A stretch of 64,000 nt of DNA. Origin: Apiotrichum sp. Y4204. Its lineage: Eukaryota; Basidiomycota; Tremellomycetes; Trichosporonales; Trichosporonaceae. Within the stretch, counting starts at the first letter, position 1. Each line of letters starts with the position of its first letter. Location of the stretch: positions 62,001-126,000 of the forward strand of contig JAMYHL010000094.1 in NCBI GenBank assembly GCA_025531455.1. Reading direction: 5' to 3'. The position numbers and the translations under genes were made by a program. Shown here piece by piece: positions 11,442 to 22,474 of the stretch. Under the pieces are notes generated by a model. It searched no databases and was not told the origin of the DNA. It saw only the letters and a list, made by a program, of their open reading frames with translations.

Positions 11442-13809
11442 GGTGATGGGAGTGCGGGGTGTGGTGGTGGAGAGATAGTAGTAGGGGAGGAGTTGTCGTG
11501 GGAACTGGTTGTTGGGAGTGAGGTCAATGCCTTCTTAGCGAGCCGCTCTTTATACCTCTTGAACTGGACGACGACAGTCCAGCCTGCAGTGAGGATACGA
11601 GTGCTGGCTGCGTGAGAAGTGGGCGATGACCGGCCGAGACCCATGGACCCAAGGCCACACACCAGGCCATCACCGGTTGGACCACCACGACATCGCTGGC
11701 CACACGAGGCAGGTCGCAAGCCTTGCGAGCTTGGGAGGCCGCGGCCTAGTGCGCGGCAACTACCTCTAGAGACCTCGGTACCTCGGTGTCTCGGCTCCCG
11801 GCAGCAGATTACAGCGCATGTGATGTTCTCTCAAATCTACTCTTTGCCTGCGGGGCAATGTGCTCCTTCTCCAAGGCACACGGGTGCTGGCTGGGGAGTG
11901 TTGCTGCTGCTGCTGCATCCAAGCGATGTAGGATGTATGTGTTGTGTGTTGTCGTCATGTGGTGCTCCGAATCGGAGTGGCACATGACCCAGTCTTTGTT
12001 ACGCATACCCGCCGTCCATCCCCCGTGCCTGAACCGCCCCTCTGGCCATCTGCACTCTGAGATGATCCAGATGATGATCCACCTCGCCTCATTCCGCTTC
12101 ATTCTACAGTTTAGCGTCAAACACACCTAGCCCGCCCCCCAAATGTATGGCCAGCTCGATACGAGTGGCTTCTGGCACGCTCCACTGCTCCACACAGCCA
12201 TATCTTATCGATCTAATCGCCCGCACGTTCGGAAGAGGTGTTCCAGGATGCTCGACATTCCGACCTCGCGGGCCGAACACAAATCTCAAAGAGCGATTAG
12301 GGCACCTTTTGATATCGCTATCGCATTTGAGATGGGACTCTTTGAGATATCTCGAGATTAGACAGGGATTCAGGAGGCCACAGGAGCAGCCCGAAGCGCC
12401 GAAGCGCCGAATGGCCGACGCCGTCCACACGCTGCCCTCAACCCGCGGGAATCCCACGGGGTTTATTTACGTGAGAATACTTTGGTACTGTGGAGCCCTC
12501 TACTTGCTATGAGTGCTCTGCCCAGTGTATCCCGGGTTGCAGTGCCTGGACAGCCGTCTACCTCCTCTCCCAGAGACTCTCCGGTATCGGGTGGGCGTCC
12601 GCAACGTCCCCACAACCGCGCTTGAGCGTCATTATTGAACGTTAACAGCCAAGAGATCCCTGGATATTTTGGATTTTTCATCCTGGCTCAGTTGGGTGTG
12701 CTTGCGAGGCCACCATACAGTACCCACCATGCATCCCTCTGAACACTTGTGGCCGGATACCGAGCAACTCCACGGCCGCAGCGTACGCAGCGTCCAGCCT
12801 CCGTCACACGAGAATAGAGCGCAGCTGCACACAAGTGTACATGTACAGCGACATCGGGATTCCCATTGCTTCTATACAGGACGCACCGCGATGATATCAA
12901 AACCAGCTATCTTATGGATATCTCGCGTCGCGTCCATCGTGTCTCGGCCCGAAACGCAAGAGACCGAGTCCGATCCGGAAGTCTCGCGGTCGCGGTCACG
13001 ATCGCGACGCGTCGTTTCGCATGTTACGTGCTTCAGTGTTACGTGCTTCAGGTAGATGCTAGCTGCTAGCGCGTCGCGGAATGTCCATGGTCTTCCGGAT
13101 GCGTCTGGCCGTGCGTGTAGGAGACACGGGCGGGTTCCGATCTCCCGAACAGCCAAATGTTGGTAGTATCAGTCAGCGCGGACAGCTAAGGCAGCTGGGA
13201 CGGTCGTCGAGTCAGTCATAGTCAGTGTTTCTCTGAAGCACGTCTCCTCGCTTTGGCGTCATACAACCATCAGAGGGGGCGCTCCACTCAAGACTATTGC
13301 TCCGCCTCTGAGCAGTCCGCAAGCAGGTGCGCGCTGCCAACACAGAGATGCTCAAGAGGATCCCATCATATCCCCCACCATCCAAGTGAACCATCTTCCA
13401 TCCACACTTCACACAGCCGAAGAATGTCACTTCGTCCACGCGACCACCGCCTGCCGCCTTCACGCGTCCGCCACGCATGCATCCCCACGCCTTCAAATCT
13501 CCATATCTCCAAATCTCCTGATAATCTCTGCCACGAATCGTGTCCTGGGTGTGGCTGACCAAGCCGGCGGCAGTGGACCCTCGCCGCGCCACATGAGTGG
13601 TGGACGGCTGAACTGATAAAATTGGTTTTGAGCGGAGTGATGCTGGCCGATCATGACGTTTTGCCGTCTTGTGCCGCACCTCGCCGAGAGAGCGATGCCC
13701 CTACTTGAACAATCTCGCTAGCAAAAATATCGACCAACTCCCACCACGTCCACATCTCACGTCTCTACTTTTCTCCATAACTCCCTCTTAATACTCATTC
13801 TCATTCACG
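11442..13809. other. Divergent intergenic region of 2.4 kb
   Basis: FDH1 reads away to the left and the Gfo/Idh gene to the right, so both promoters lie here. I find no supported gene: the open frames (for example 12104-12457 minus, 13212-13679 minus) are short, of low-complexity composition and unlike any family. A perfect 14-base direct repeat, GTTACGTGCTTCAG, occurs at about 13022-13050. The CATCATATCCCCCACCATCC-like pyrimidine tract before 13400 is typical of fungal upstream sequence. Confidence 0.45.
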
Positions 13810-15084
13810 ATGGCCCCGCTCCGCGTCTCGATCCTCGGCACCGGCCTCTCGCTGCAGGCGTTCCACTACCCGCTCATCGCGGCGCTGCCGGAGAAGTTTG
13901 TGCTCCACTCGGTGCTCGAGCGCTCCAACGCAGGCAAGGCCAAGGCCGTGTGTGGCGAGGACACCAAGGTCGTGACGACCATCGAGGAGGTGGTTGGCGA
14001 CAAGGACGTTGATATGGTGGGTTCAGAGAAGACGGATTGTGGCTGGTGCTGATCCCAGGTCGTCATTTCCACGCCGAACAACACGCACTATCCCTTCGCC
14101 AAGGCTGCCCTCGAGGCCGGCAAGCATGGTGAGTCGCAAATAGTGGGGCACACGTCCATGTGTCTGCTGTATTGTTCAATGTGCTCACGCCCATCCAGTC
14201 ATGGTCGAAAAGCCAGTCACCCCGACGGTTGGGGAGGCAGAGGAGCTCGCCGCGCTCGCAAAGTCCAAGAACCTCGTGTTCTGCGTGTACCAGAACCGGC
14301 GCTGGGACGCGGACTTTTTGACTCTGAAGAAGCTACTTAAAGACGGAACAGTAGGTGTCTGTCATCTCTCTCGCTGACAGCAGCTCGGACCCGTGCACGA
14401 GTTCCACTCCCGCTTCGACCGGTACCGCCCTCTTCCGGCTGACCACGTCGCGCGCGGGTGGAAGGAGACGCCGGGACACCACAACGAGGCGATCTACAAC
14501 CTCGGCTCGCACGTCATCGATCAGGCGGTCACGCTGTTTGGTGTGCCACAGAGCGTGTGGTGCCGGAGCTACGACGAGCGCGGCATCGGCCTCGACGAGG
14601 CGTTTGAGATGCAGCTCCTCTATCCCGCTCAGGAGGGCAGCCGCACTCAGCTCGCCGTCTACCTTGGCGCGAGCATCCTCGACTCGGTGCCCCGCATGAC
14701 GCGATACCTCGTCAAGGGGCTCAAGGGCTCGTTTGTCAAGTACGGGCTCGACCCGCAGGAACCGTTCCTCCGTGCTGGGAAGAAGGTCGCTGATGAGGGG
14801 TACGGCATCGAGGGCGAGGACGCCTGGGGCACCGTGTCGCTGTGCAATGACGGCAAGTGGACTTCTGACAAGTGAGTATGACAATCGGGCGCTGCTGATA
14901 CCGCAGGGTCAAGTCGGAGAACGGGTGGTACCCCGCGATCTACGAGTCCATGTACGACGCGATCACGCACAACGACCCCGCGCGCCTCGCCGTCCAGCCC
15001 GACCAGGCGATCTGGACCATGCGGATCATCGAGCTCGGCCTCCAGTCCAGCCGCGAGGGGCGCGTCATCCAGGTGCAGCAGTGA
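13810..15084 (+). CDS. Gfo/Idh/MocA-family NAD(P) oxidoreductase
   Basis: This family reduces or oxidises sugars, inositols and related hydroxy compounds with NAD(P); the substrate cannot be read from sequence. Exons are 13810-14016, 14059-14128, 14199-14350, 14384 (or 14381)-14871 and 14907-15084, giving 364 or 365 residues, the usual length. The N-terminal Rossmann fold opens with VSILGTGLSLQAFHYP. VVISTPNNTHYPFAKAALEA and VMVEKPVTPT (Glu-Lys-Pro near residues 96-98) are the hallmark second nucleotide-binding motifs. The second domain has the GWKETPGHHNEAIYNLGSHV stretch, where the conserved Asp/His region of the active site falls. The third intron ends GACAGCAG, a tandem acceptor that adds or removes one Gln. 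Yeast homologues of this type act as soluble cytosolic enzymes. Confidence 0.9.
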
Positions 15085-16786
15085 TGGAGACGTAGAGTCC
15101 GGAGGCGATGTATCATCTATACTAGAGGATTGACAGGAGTGGCAGAGAAGAGCCGGACAGCATCCGACTCATGATACTGACCCATAAACTCCAAATGCCC
15201 CTATCAAGAGAAAACGGACAGCGGTCGGAGATAACTGATCTCCAAGAACACCAGAATAGATGCGCAATGTCCCGAGCAAACCCGGAAGACCCGCGGAGGA
15301 AACCGGAGAGCAACATGTACTGCACACGCTCGATGGGCGTAGCCGTTATCAGTTTGAGTTTGATCAGCGCTCGGGGTGGCGCCCCAGATGTCCCCGATAT
15401 CCCAGGTCCGTTCGTCCGGGCCGATCGGATCACGTACTCTGTGACGCGCGACATGAGGATCGTGCGGAATGGACGGTTTGGGGTTGGGTAGTTGTGGATG
15501 GCCCAGGTGGCGACTGCGTTGGTCGCATGTTGGTTGCCCGTTGATGGCGGCCAATCCGTGAGCGTGCAAGTGCTACTGTGCATGTAGACCTCGCTCGCCT
15601 GACCGCGAAAACCCGGAATGTTCAGGCAGTGAGACGTCAGGGATGTGCGCAGCTGTCACCTCCTACATCCTCCGGAGTGATTACTCGCACAACGATCCAG
15701 TGATCGTCCAAGTCGAGGCCGATGTGTGTCCGGGGCAGCGAGGAATGCCGAGTTGTGTATGCCAGGAATGCCGAGCGGCAATGGTGCTCGGGTCATGTAC
15801 ATGCGTACGTAGCCCCACGCTTGTCTTGGTTGACCCGCAAGATGCACGCTTTCATATCTTTCTGCGCTTTCATATCTTGCCTTTCATATCGCCTAGCTCC
15901 AGGATCACAGGCTTGCAAGCTGCAAGCTGACAGGCTCACCGGCCTGAGCCGCACGCCTCTTTCATATCTCACCTTTCATATGCTTAGATCTTTCATATCG
16001 CGTGGTCCCCTCCTTTCATACCCTGCCAGCGCTTTCATATCCCTCTCGTTCCCGCCTTTCATATTGCTGGATATATGTGTCGCCCTTGCCATACCGGCAA
16101 CCCCATCATGTGATGGCGCCTAGCGCTGCTAGCTTGCCCATGCCTCCTCAGCATGCTCAGGCGCCCGCCCACATGGCGGTCTAGTGCAGTTCCGTAATAC
16201 CACAGCACCTACAGGTCCCCCCAATGTCACCAGACAAAGGTCAGATGCACCAGTCCGGAGGAGTGTGCAGCTCCGTGCCCACCACTCATTTCCCGGTATG
16301 GTTGCAGGCTACCCCGATGGCCCCCACGTTCCGGACATTAGATGACCCTTTTCCACCAATCACCTACCTAGAATTAACCGACTCCGGGCCGGGGTCCGGA
16401 GCTCACCGAGATAAGCTGTGGCTCTGCAGCCGCATCAAGGCGAAGTACAGAGTGCGATCCGGGGGAGTTGCTGCTGAAGCTCCAGCTACTGCGTCTGCTT
16501 GGTGGGCGGCGATCATGTGGATTGCAGCCGACAGCACTGGCTGGGCAAGAGAGTAGAGAGTCAGAGCCGCCGACTGCCGGGGTCCGCACTCGCCGGCAGT
16601 GGCCAGAAGAGTACAAGTACTCGGCGTCTCTTCTCGTTTCTCTTCTTCTCCTCAGCAACTCCTTCCGCAAGCTCTGGTCTCATCTCTCATCTACATCTCT
16701 CTCAGCTTCATTCGCAAATTGTATCCATCGCTCACTCGCTGTCTCTCTACGACCCACCACTACCACCCACCAAAACATCAGCATCA
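15085..16786. promoter_or_regulatory. Upstream region of the DAL2,3,3 gene
   Basis: No coding sequence is supported in these 1.7 kb. They contain the nine-copy CTTTCATATC cluster (listed separately) and, nearer the gene, a single GATAAG at 16410-16415. GATA sites are the usual target of nitrogen-catabolite activators in fungi, so this one is a candidate control site for an allantoin-degrading gene; one hexamer alone is weak evidence. The last 150 bases are rich in CTCTC/CATCT pyrimidine sequence typical of a 5' leader. Confidence 0.4.
15849..16065 (+). repeat. Cluster of nine CTTTCATATC-type motifs
   Basis: The decamer CTTTCATATC or a one- or two-base variant starts at 15849, 15867, 15881, 15959, 15973, 15990, 16013, 16032 and 16056. 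Spacing is irregular (14 to 24 bases, with one gap of 78), and the sequence between copies is unrelated. All copies are in the same orientation. That is unlike a tandem duplication and more like an array of binding sites, though a mobile satellite origin is possible. It ends about 720 bases before the DAL2,3,3 start codon. Confidence 0.8.
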
Positions 16787-19466
16787 ATGACGAACCCCAT
16801 CCTCAACGGTAACGAGAAGGACCACGGCAACAAGAGCGCCGTCCCCATCGACGTCTTCGACTCCCAGATCAAGGACCAGTTTGTCGGTGAGTAGTGAGCG
16901 AGCTGGGGCCGCGGACCACAGAGTGCCGGCCGCACGTCAGGTGTCCAGATTATCTCTGGAGGCCAAAGCCAGAAGCCCACCGGCAATCGGCTCTTTGTGG
17001 CAGCCCAACCCAGCTAGCGCCCGCCCACATTCCCCCCCTCGGCCTTCCACTGACCCCGCAGAGGTCTCTACCGCGGCGATCGGCGCCAAGGTCATCGCTG
17101 CTTCTGACGACTTCTTCGTCAGCAGGCACAACCTCATCAAGAAGAGCGTGAGTTGGACCATGGTGGGCGCGGTGGAGCCGGAGTGGGACTCTACCGGTAC
17201 GACCGAGTCCGACCCGCTCCCAGCGACGCGGCCGTCACAGTAAGAATTGCTATCCACAATACTTACACCCAGGTTCCGGACGGAAGCGTGCGCGGCACCT
17301 TCGGCCCCAACGGCGCCCTCTACGATGGCTGGGAGACTAGGAGGCACAACCCGACCTTTGACTGGTGAGTCTGAGCTGGCCCACAAGAGCTCCGCTAACC
17401 CCTCCAGGGTGATCATCCAGCTCGGCCCCCACGAGTCCACCCTCTCGTACTGCGACATTGACACCGCCTACTTCTCGGGTAACGAGGCGCCTCAGTCGCA
17501 GGTCTTCGGCCTGCGCCTCGAGAAGCCCGCCGGCGACAACCTCCAGCTCTCGCCCAACGACCCCCGCTGGGTCGAGCTCCTCTCCACCGTCACCCTCGGC
17601 GCCGACTCTCGCCACATCTTCGAGTTCCTCCCCGTCGCCAAGGAGAAGACCTGGAGCGCCCTCATGGTCCGCATGATCCCCGACGGCGGCATGGCCCGTT
17701 TCCGCGCCTACGGCCAGCCCGTCAAGCCCGCTCTCCTCAAGGAGCTCCCCGGCCCCGACGCCCAGCCCATCAACCTCCTCTCGCCCGTTGTCGGCGGCCA
17801 GATCATCGAGGGCTCGGACGCCAACTTCTCGCCCCCCACCAACCTCCTCCTCGAGGGCCGCGGTATCGACATGAGCGACGGCTGGGAGACCCGCCGTAGC
17901 CAGCACAACCGTGGCAAGTACGCCCCCGGCCAGCCCCTCTACGGCCAGGAGCGCAAGGAGTGGGCTATCGGCCGCCTTGGGGTCCCCGGCGTTATCAAGT
18001 ACGTCGAGATCGACGCCGCCTACCACGTCGGCAACTACCCCGCCCAGATGAGCGTCGAGGCCTGCTACTCGGAGCAGGCGCACCCGGGCAAGGACGCCAA
18101 GTGGACCATGATTGTCCGCAAGCAGCCTGGCGGCCCCCACCGCCAGCACTGGCTCCAGCTTGACGAGGGCGAGACCCAGGTCTGGACCCACGTCCGCGTC
18201 AACATCTACCCCGACGGTGGTCTTAAGCGTTTCCGCGTCTTTGGCTTCCCCATGGAGCCCACCGCCAAGATCGCCGCCCCGGCCACCCCCGTCGTCAACG
18301 CCCTTCCCCTCACCTACGAGGCCTTCAAGCCCTTCGGCTCGGTCGTCCAGGGCTGGGACTCGTACCTCTCCGCCCCCAAGGGCATCCCCGTCATCTCGGC
18401 CAACCAGTCGACTGCGGCCAAGTTCAACCGCCTCGGCTCGCTCCCCGAGGGTGACCTCAAGCTCAAGCAGGTCCGCCAGGACTCGCAGACCGACGTGACC
18501 AACGGCGCCGTCATCCCCCTCAACAAGCTCAAGCTCGTTACCGACGTCAACATGGCCATTCCCCAGGGCCTCGGTGCCGCCCCCGGCGAGAAGCCCCTCA
18601 AGGCCGGTGGTGCCTACGTTGTCGCTGTTGCTCAGAGCGGTGCCGACGGCAAGGCCGACCTCTCCACACTCCGCGCTTTCCTCGCCACCCCCGCCCAGGG
18701 CATCGTCTGCCAGAAGGGCACCTGGTGCAGCGACCTCATCGTCGTGAACAACACCCTGGACTTTGCCACCCTTGGACAGACCGGCGAGGCTCAGGAGGGC
18801 CACTTTGCCGACATCGCTGTTCCCCCCTACAAGCCCAAGCTCATCCAGGCGCCTGTTCCCACCGCCGCCCCGTCGGCCACCTCGCGCATCGGCCAGGTCT
18901 TTGGCTCCTCGGTCCTGCAGCCCGCCCCCATCACCGGCAAGGCCTTTGCCCCCTACGGTGAGATCATCGCCAACAGCGCCAACGACGCCATGACCATCAC
19001 CAACTCGTACCCCAAGGAGACTGGCGCCAAGACCTCGATCGGCGTCTACCGTGCCACCCGCAAGGAGGGCCTCGAGCGCGGCAAGATGTTCGACGTCTAC
19101 CTCATGGAGCGTCACCCGTACACCTCGCAGGCCTTCATCCCCATGGGCAAGGCCTCGTGGGACGGTAAGGGCGAGGACGCGCTCGGCCGCGCCGGCGCCT
19201 TCCTCCTTGTTGTCGCCGAGAACGGCCCCGACGACCGCCCCGACCCCTCCACCCTCAAGGCGTTCATCGCCGAGGCTGGCACTGGTATCAACTACAAGGC
19301 TGGCGTGTGGCACCACCCCGCGCTCGTCCTCGACGGCACCCTCGACCTCGCCTGCATCGAGGCGCAGATCGCGCTCGGCACCAACGACGACCTGCCCGAC
19401 AAGCGCGACTGCGAGCTCCTCACCTACGAGGAGCCCATCGGCCGCATCGCCGTCCCCGAGCTCTAG
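16787..19466 (+). CDS. DAL2,3,3: Allantoicase fused to two ureidoglycolate lyase domains
   Basis: Allantoicase splits allantoate into urea and ureidoglycolate, and ureidoglycolate lyase then releases glyoxylate and urea, so one polypeptide covers two steps of purine-ring nitrogen recovery. Exons are 16787-16886, 17062-17147, 17273-17364 and 17408-19466, giving 778 residues. Residues about 20-380 are the two allantoicase repeats, each with a DGWETRR motif ([14 protein letters not shown] and [18 protein letters not shown]). A first lyase-like unit starts near 391 ([15 protein letters not shown]) and a second near 604 ([14 protein letters not shown]). The second keeps [15 protein letters not shown] near 660, the signature of the family. 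The first lacks it: at that point it reads [18 protein letters not shown]. This allantoicase-lyase-lyase order matches the gene named DAL2,3,3 in Cryptococcus neoformans. The first two introns (175 and 125 nt) are long for this genome. No targeting signal is visible. Confidence 0.93.
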
Positions 19467-19632
19467 GTGTGGAAGGGAAGTAGTTTTTCGTCTTGTCTCG
19501 GATCTCTTGGAAAATTGGATCTCATGGAAAGGAGAGTTGGCAGTACTAGGATTGGTAGCTCTCGATAGGTATACATTGTCATTGGGTCATGTACGTTGTC
19601 GTCATCACGATGCAGCAAGTGTTATTAAAAGG

Positions 19633-21163
19633 TTACGACTGCTCTTTCTTCTGCTTCTCCCGCTCTACAAGACGCACAAACTCGTCCTGGTCCCAGCCCT
19701 TCGGGACGGAGTCAATCTCCGCCTCGGGTAGGAACCATTCCACAAAGAGGAGCCACCAGAACTGCACGGCCATGATACTGCACATGATGAGGCCCATCAC
19801 GGGTCCGAGGGCCGCGAGGCGCATCAGCCGCTCCCATGCGCCGAAAGCCGGTGTCGCGAGGATGCGGCGGTAGACGACTTCTGTGCGCTCCGCGACCGCC
19901 GCCCACGAGTACATCTCCGCGACGCGCGCGTGCGCCGCTTCCGGGGAATGCGTGCCGCGCCTTATCGTGTGGATCGCCGTCGAGAGCGCGCGGATCACGT
20001 CTGGAGGTTAGACCAAAAACCTCACTCATTAGTATTTTTTTCACTCACCGTCCTCGTCCGCGCGCGCAAACTCGATCATGTCCGCGGGGAGGATCTCCGG
20101 CACGCCGCCCACGCGGGTAGACACGACAAAGAGACCTGCGCTCGCCGCCTCAATTATACTGATCCCAAACGCCTCGGTCAGGCTCGTGTTGAGATATATG
20201 TGGCCGCGGGTAAGCAGGCCCCTGACGTCCGCAGGGCGCACGGCGCCGAGCAGCTCGATGCGGTCCTGTAGCTCGTACTTTTCGCGGACCTGCAGGAGAT
20301 CCACCATTTTCGGCCCGTCGCCGCCGACCACGAAGCGCACGTCCGGGAACATGTCGCAGATCGTCGGGGCGGCGGACACGAGCAGGTCGATGCCCTTGCG
20401 GTACACCAGGCGCGCAATCACGACAATCGTGACTGCCGTCAGGGCTGCTTCCAGTGTCTTTTCGTTTTTCACTCACTGTAATCCTTCGACGCCCTCTCGG
20501 GGTCTGGGCGGAATTTGGACGGCACGAGCGCGTTGGGAATGACGCTCACGCGCTCCGGTTCAATCTCGGCGCGGAGCGCGGTATTCTCCCTGCCTGTATT
20601 GGAGACGCACACGACCGCATCGACGTTTCGGAGCGCGCTCGCGAGCAGCTTGTTCGTGAGCACGCCGACGGCGTCCGCAAAGCCGAAGAGCGAGTGGTCG
20701 GTGAAACACGTGCGTACGCCGAAGAGCGGGGCGTGGTGGATCGCCTCGTGGGCGAGCGACGAGAGCGTTGCGTGTCCGTGCACAATGTCGACGCGCTCGC
20801 GGAGTAGGATCGTGCGGATGTATGGCAGGAAGAGAAGGTAGTTTGGCAACGAGGCGGATGATGCGAGCGTCACATGCGGGACGTGGTACACTTTCAATCC
20901 CGGCGCGAGCCATCGGATCCCAACGCGGTTCTTGTGGTGGTGCGTCACGACAATTACCTGGTGTCAGTCGTGAGCTGTCAGTGTGGGTGCCAGTGAATAT
21001 TCAGAGTGTTAGACCTTGAATCGCCTCTTCACTCTCCCTTTCCCCTCCCCACGCTTGCTCGTCCAGGACTCACCTTGTGGCCCCGCCGCATCAGCTCCAC
21101 GCTCAGGCTGTAAATATGTCCTTCGACTCCGCCGATATCTGGGTGGAAAAAGTCCGACACCAT
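19633..21163 (-). CDS. GPI3: GPI-GlcNAc transferase catalytic subunit (PIG-A)
   Basis: This is the catalytic subunit of the complex that transfers GlcNAc to phosphatidylinositol on the cytosolic face of the ER, the first step of GPI-anchor synthesis. Exons are 21163-21074, 20957-20477, 20432-20049 and 20000-19633, giving 440 residues, against 452 in baker's yeast. It opens with [20 protein letters not shown], the family's conserved N terminus. [14 protein letters not shown] and [20 protein letters not shown] follow. The GT4 nucleotide-binding half has [14 protein letters not shown] and the EX7E motif in [15 protein letters not shown]. One C-terminal membrane helix ([20 protein letters not shown]) precedes a short charged tail. 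Only 82 bases separate its start from the stop of the upstream SLC1 gene on the same strand. No in-frame ATG lies just upstream, so the start is well fixed. Confidence 0.95.
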
Positions 21164-21245
21164 CCTGCCGCATCTAATAAGCCATGCATGCCTAGCGACG
21201 AGAGAGCTACAAGCAAGACGGAGGGGGTGGGGGGATGGAGGCTGC

Positions 21246-22474
21246 TTACGCTATTGTCAACTTTTCGCTCTTGGGCGAGTGCTTGGTGGTCGTCGAGGCC
21301 ACCTCTGTTGCTGTGACCTGGGACGCAACCTCGGTGGCATCGTCGGACGCGTCGTCGGGAGTAGGCGGCACAGCAGGGGCCGCGGACGAGCCGCTGGCCT
21401 CACCGACCTCGCCGTCGTCGCTGTCCAGGTCGAGCTTGGCCGGCTTCTCCCGCTTCGTAGGCTTGCCGTCATCAACCGCGTCATACTTGGCCGGCTTGGA
21501 GGTGCCGGTCAAGAGGGGCGAGTCTGGTTCAGGCACTGCCGAGGCCGACATCTCCTTGAGCGTCGCGAGCATCACAGTCCGTGTCTTCTCAATGAGGTCG
21601 CCAACGTCCGCGGTGGTCATGCCAGTGGTGGGGATCGGGTCAAGAACTGCGGTCAGCCAAGCCTTGTAACCCTAACGCACTCTTCATCTTGAGCGTGCCG
21701 CGCTTAAAGTACTTGTTCTTCTTCAGCAGCTTCGAGTAGTTCTCGACGACGACGGGGATAATCGGGCAGCCGGACTGGATAGCGAGGTGGAAGGCGCCCT
21801 TCTTGAACGGCAGCAGCTCCGGCGTGTCGCTCATGTGGCGTGTGCCCTCGGGGAAGATGAACAATGAGAGCTGCAGTCAGTGTCTGCCCAAGTGGGAAGG
21901 TTCTCCCTCGTGTGCTTACCTTCTTGCGGTTCATCTCCTCACCCGCCTGCGTCATCAACTGAACCGCCGACTTGTTGTTCGAGCGGTTGATGAAGATTGA
22001 ACCGGAAAGCATCACTGCAGGTTAGTACCTGTGGCCCTACTCGCACGCACTGAACCATCCCAGCGCAGGGACCCATTTGAGCTCCTGCTTGGCCATGATC
22101 GCCGCGCGCTTGGGGAACATGCGACCGAGGTAGAGAATGTCGACCGCGCTGCTGTCAGCTACTGTCCTTGCGGCTGTTCACCGCCGCCTCCAGGCGCTCC
22201 ACACAAGTAGAACTCACCTCTGGTGGTTGCCCAGAATGACGGCAGGCTGCTTGCCCGACTCGACATTCTTGAAGTGCTCCTCACCGCTCACGTCGAACTT
22301 CCACCCGATGATTGGCCCTGTAATGTAGTAAAACGTGCGCGCAACATAGTAGTTGGTGTTATAACGCTTGCCGCAAAGGTTGGCCACCACGCCGATAAAT
22401 GTCGCGATCAACGACACGAAGAGGAGGAGCACCGTGTAGAGCGCGACGTGGAACTGGTAGCTGATGAGGCCCAT
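21246..22474 (-). CDS. SLC1: 1-acyl-glycerol-3-phosphate acyltransferase
   Basis: The enzyme adds the second acyl chain to lysophosphatidic acid, giving phosphatidic acid for phospholipid and triacylglycerol synthesis at the ER or lipid droplet. Exons are 22474-22218, 22151-22051, 22014-21920, 21870-21681 and 21646-21246, giving 347 residues. An N-terminal membrane segment ([20 protein letters not shown]) is followed by the catalytic HX4D motif in NHQSSAVD, which is joined across intron 1. [10 protein letters not shown] and [20 protein letters not shown] follow; the latter is the phosphate-binding block. The tail beyond the acyltransferase domain is a roughly 110-residue Ser/Asp/Thr-rich disordered region ([20 protein letters not shown]) not found in baker's yeast Slc1. 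The frame stays open upstream to 22834, but that extension is low-complexity and is treated as leader. Confidence 0.93.

Noticed and set aside
17337..19316. A 659-codon open frame antisense to the allantoicase/lyase gene
   Set aside because: The sense gene uses C-ending codons almost exclusively, which removes stops from the complementary frame. Its translation is Gly/Val/Leu-rich with no family match.
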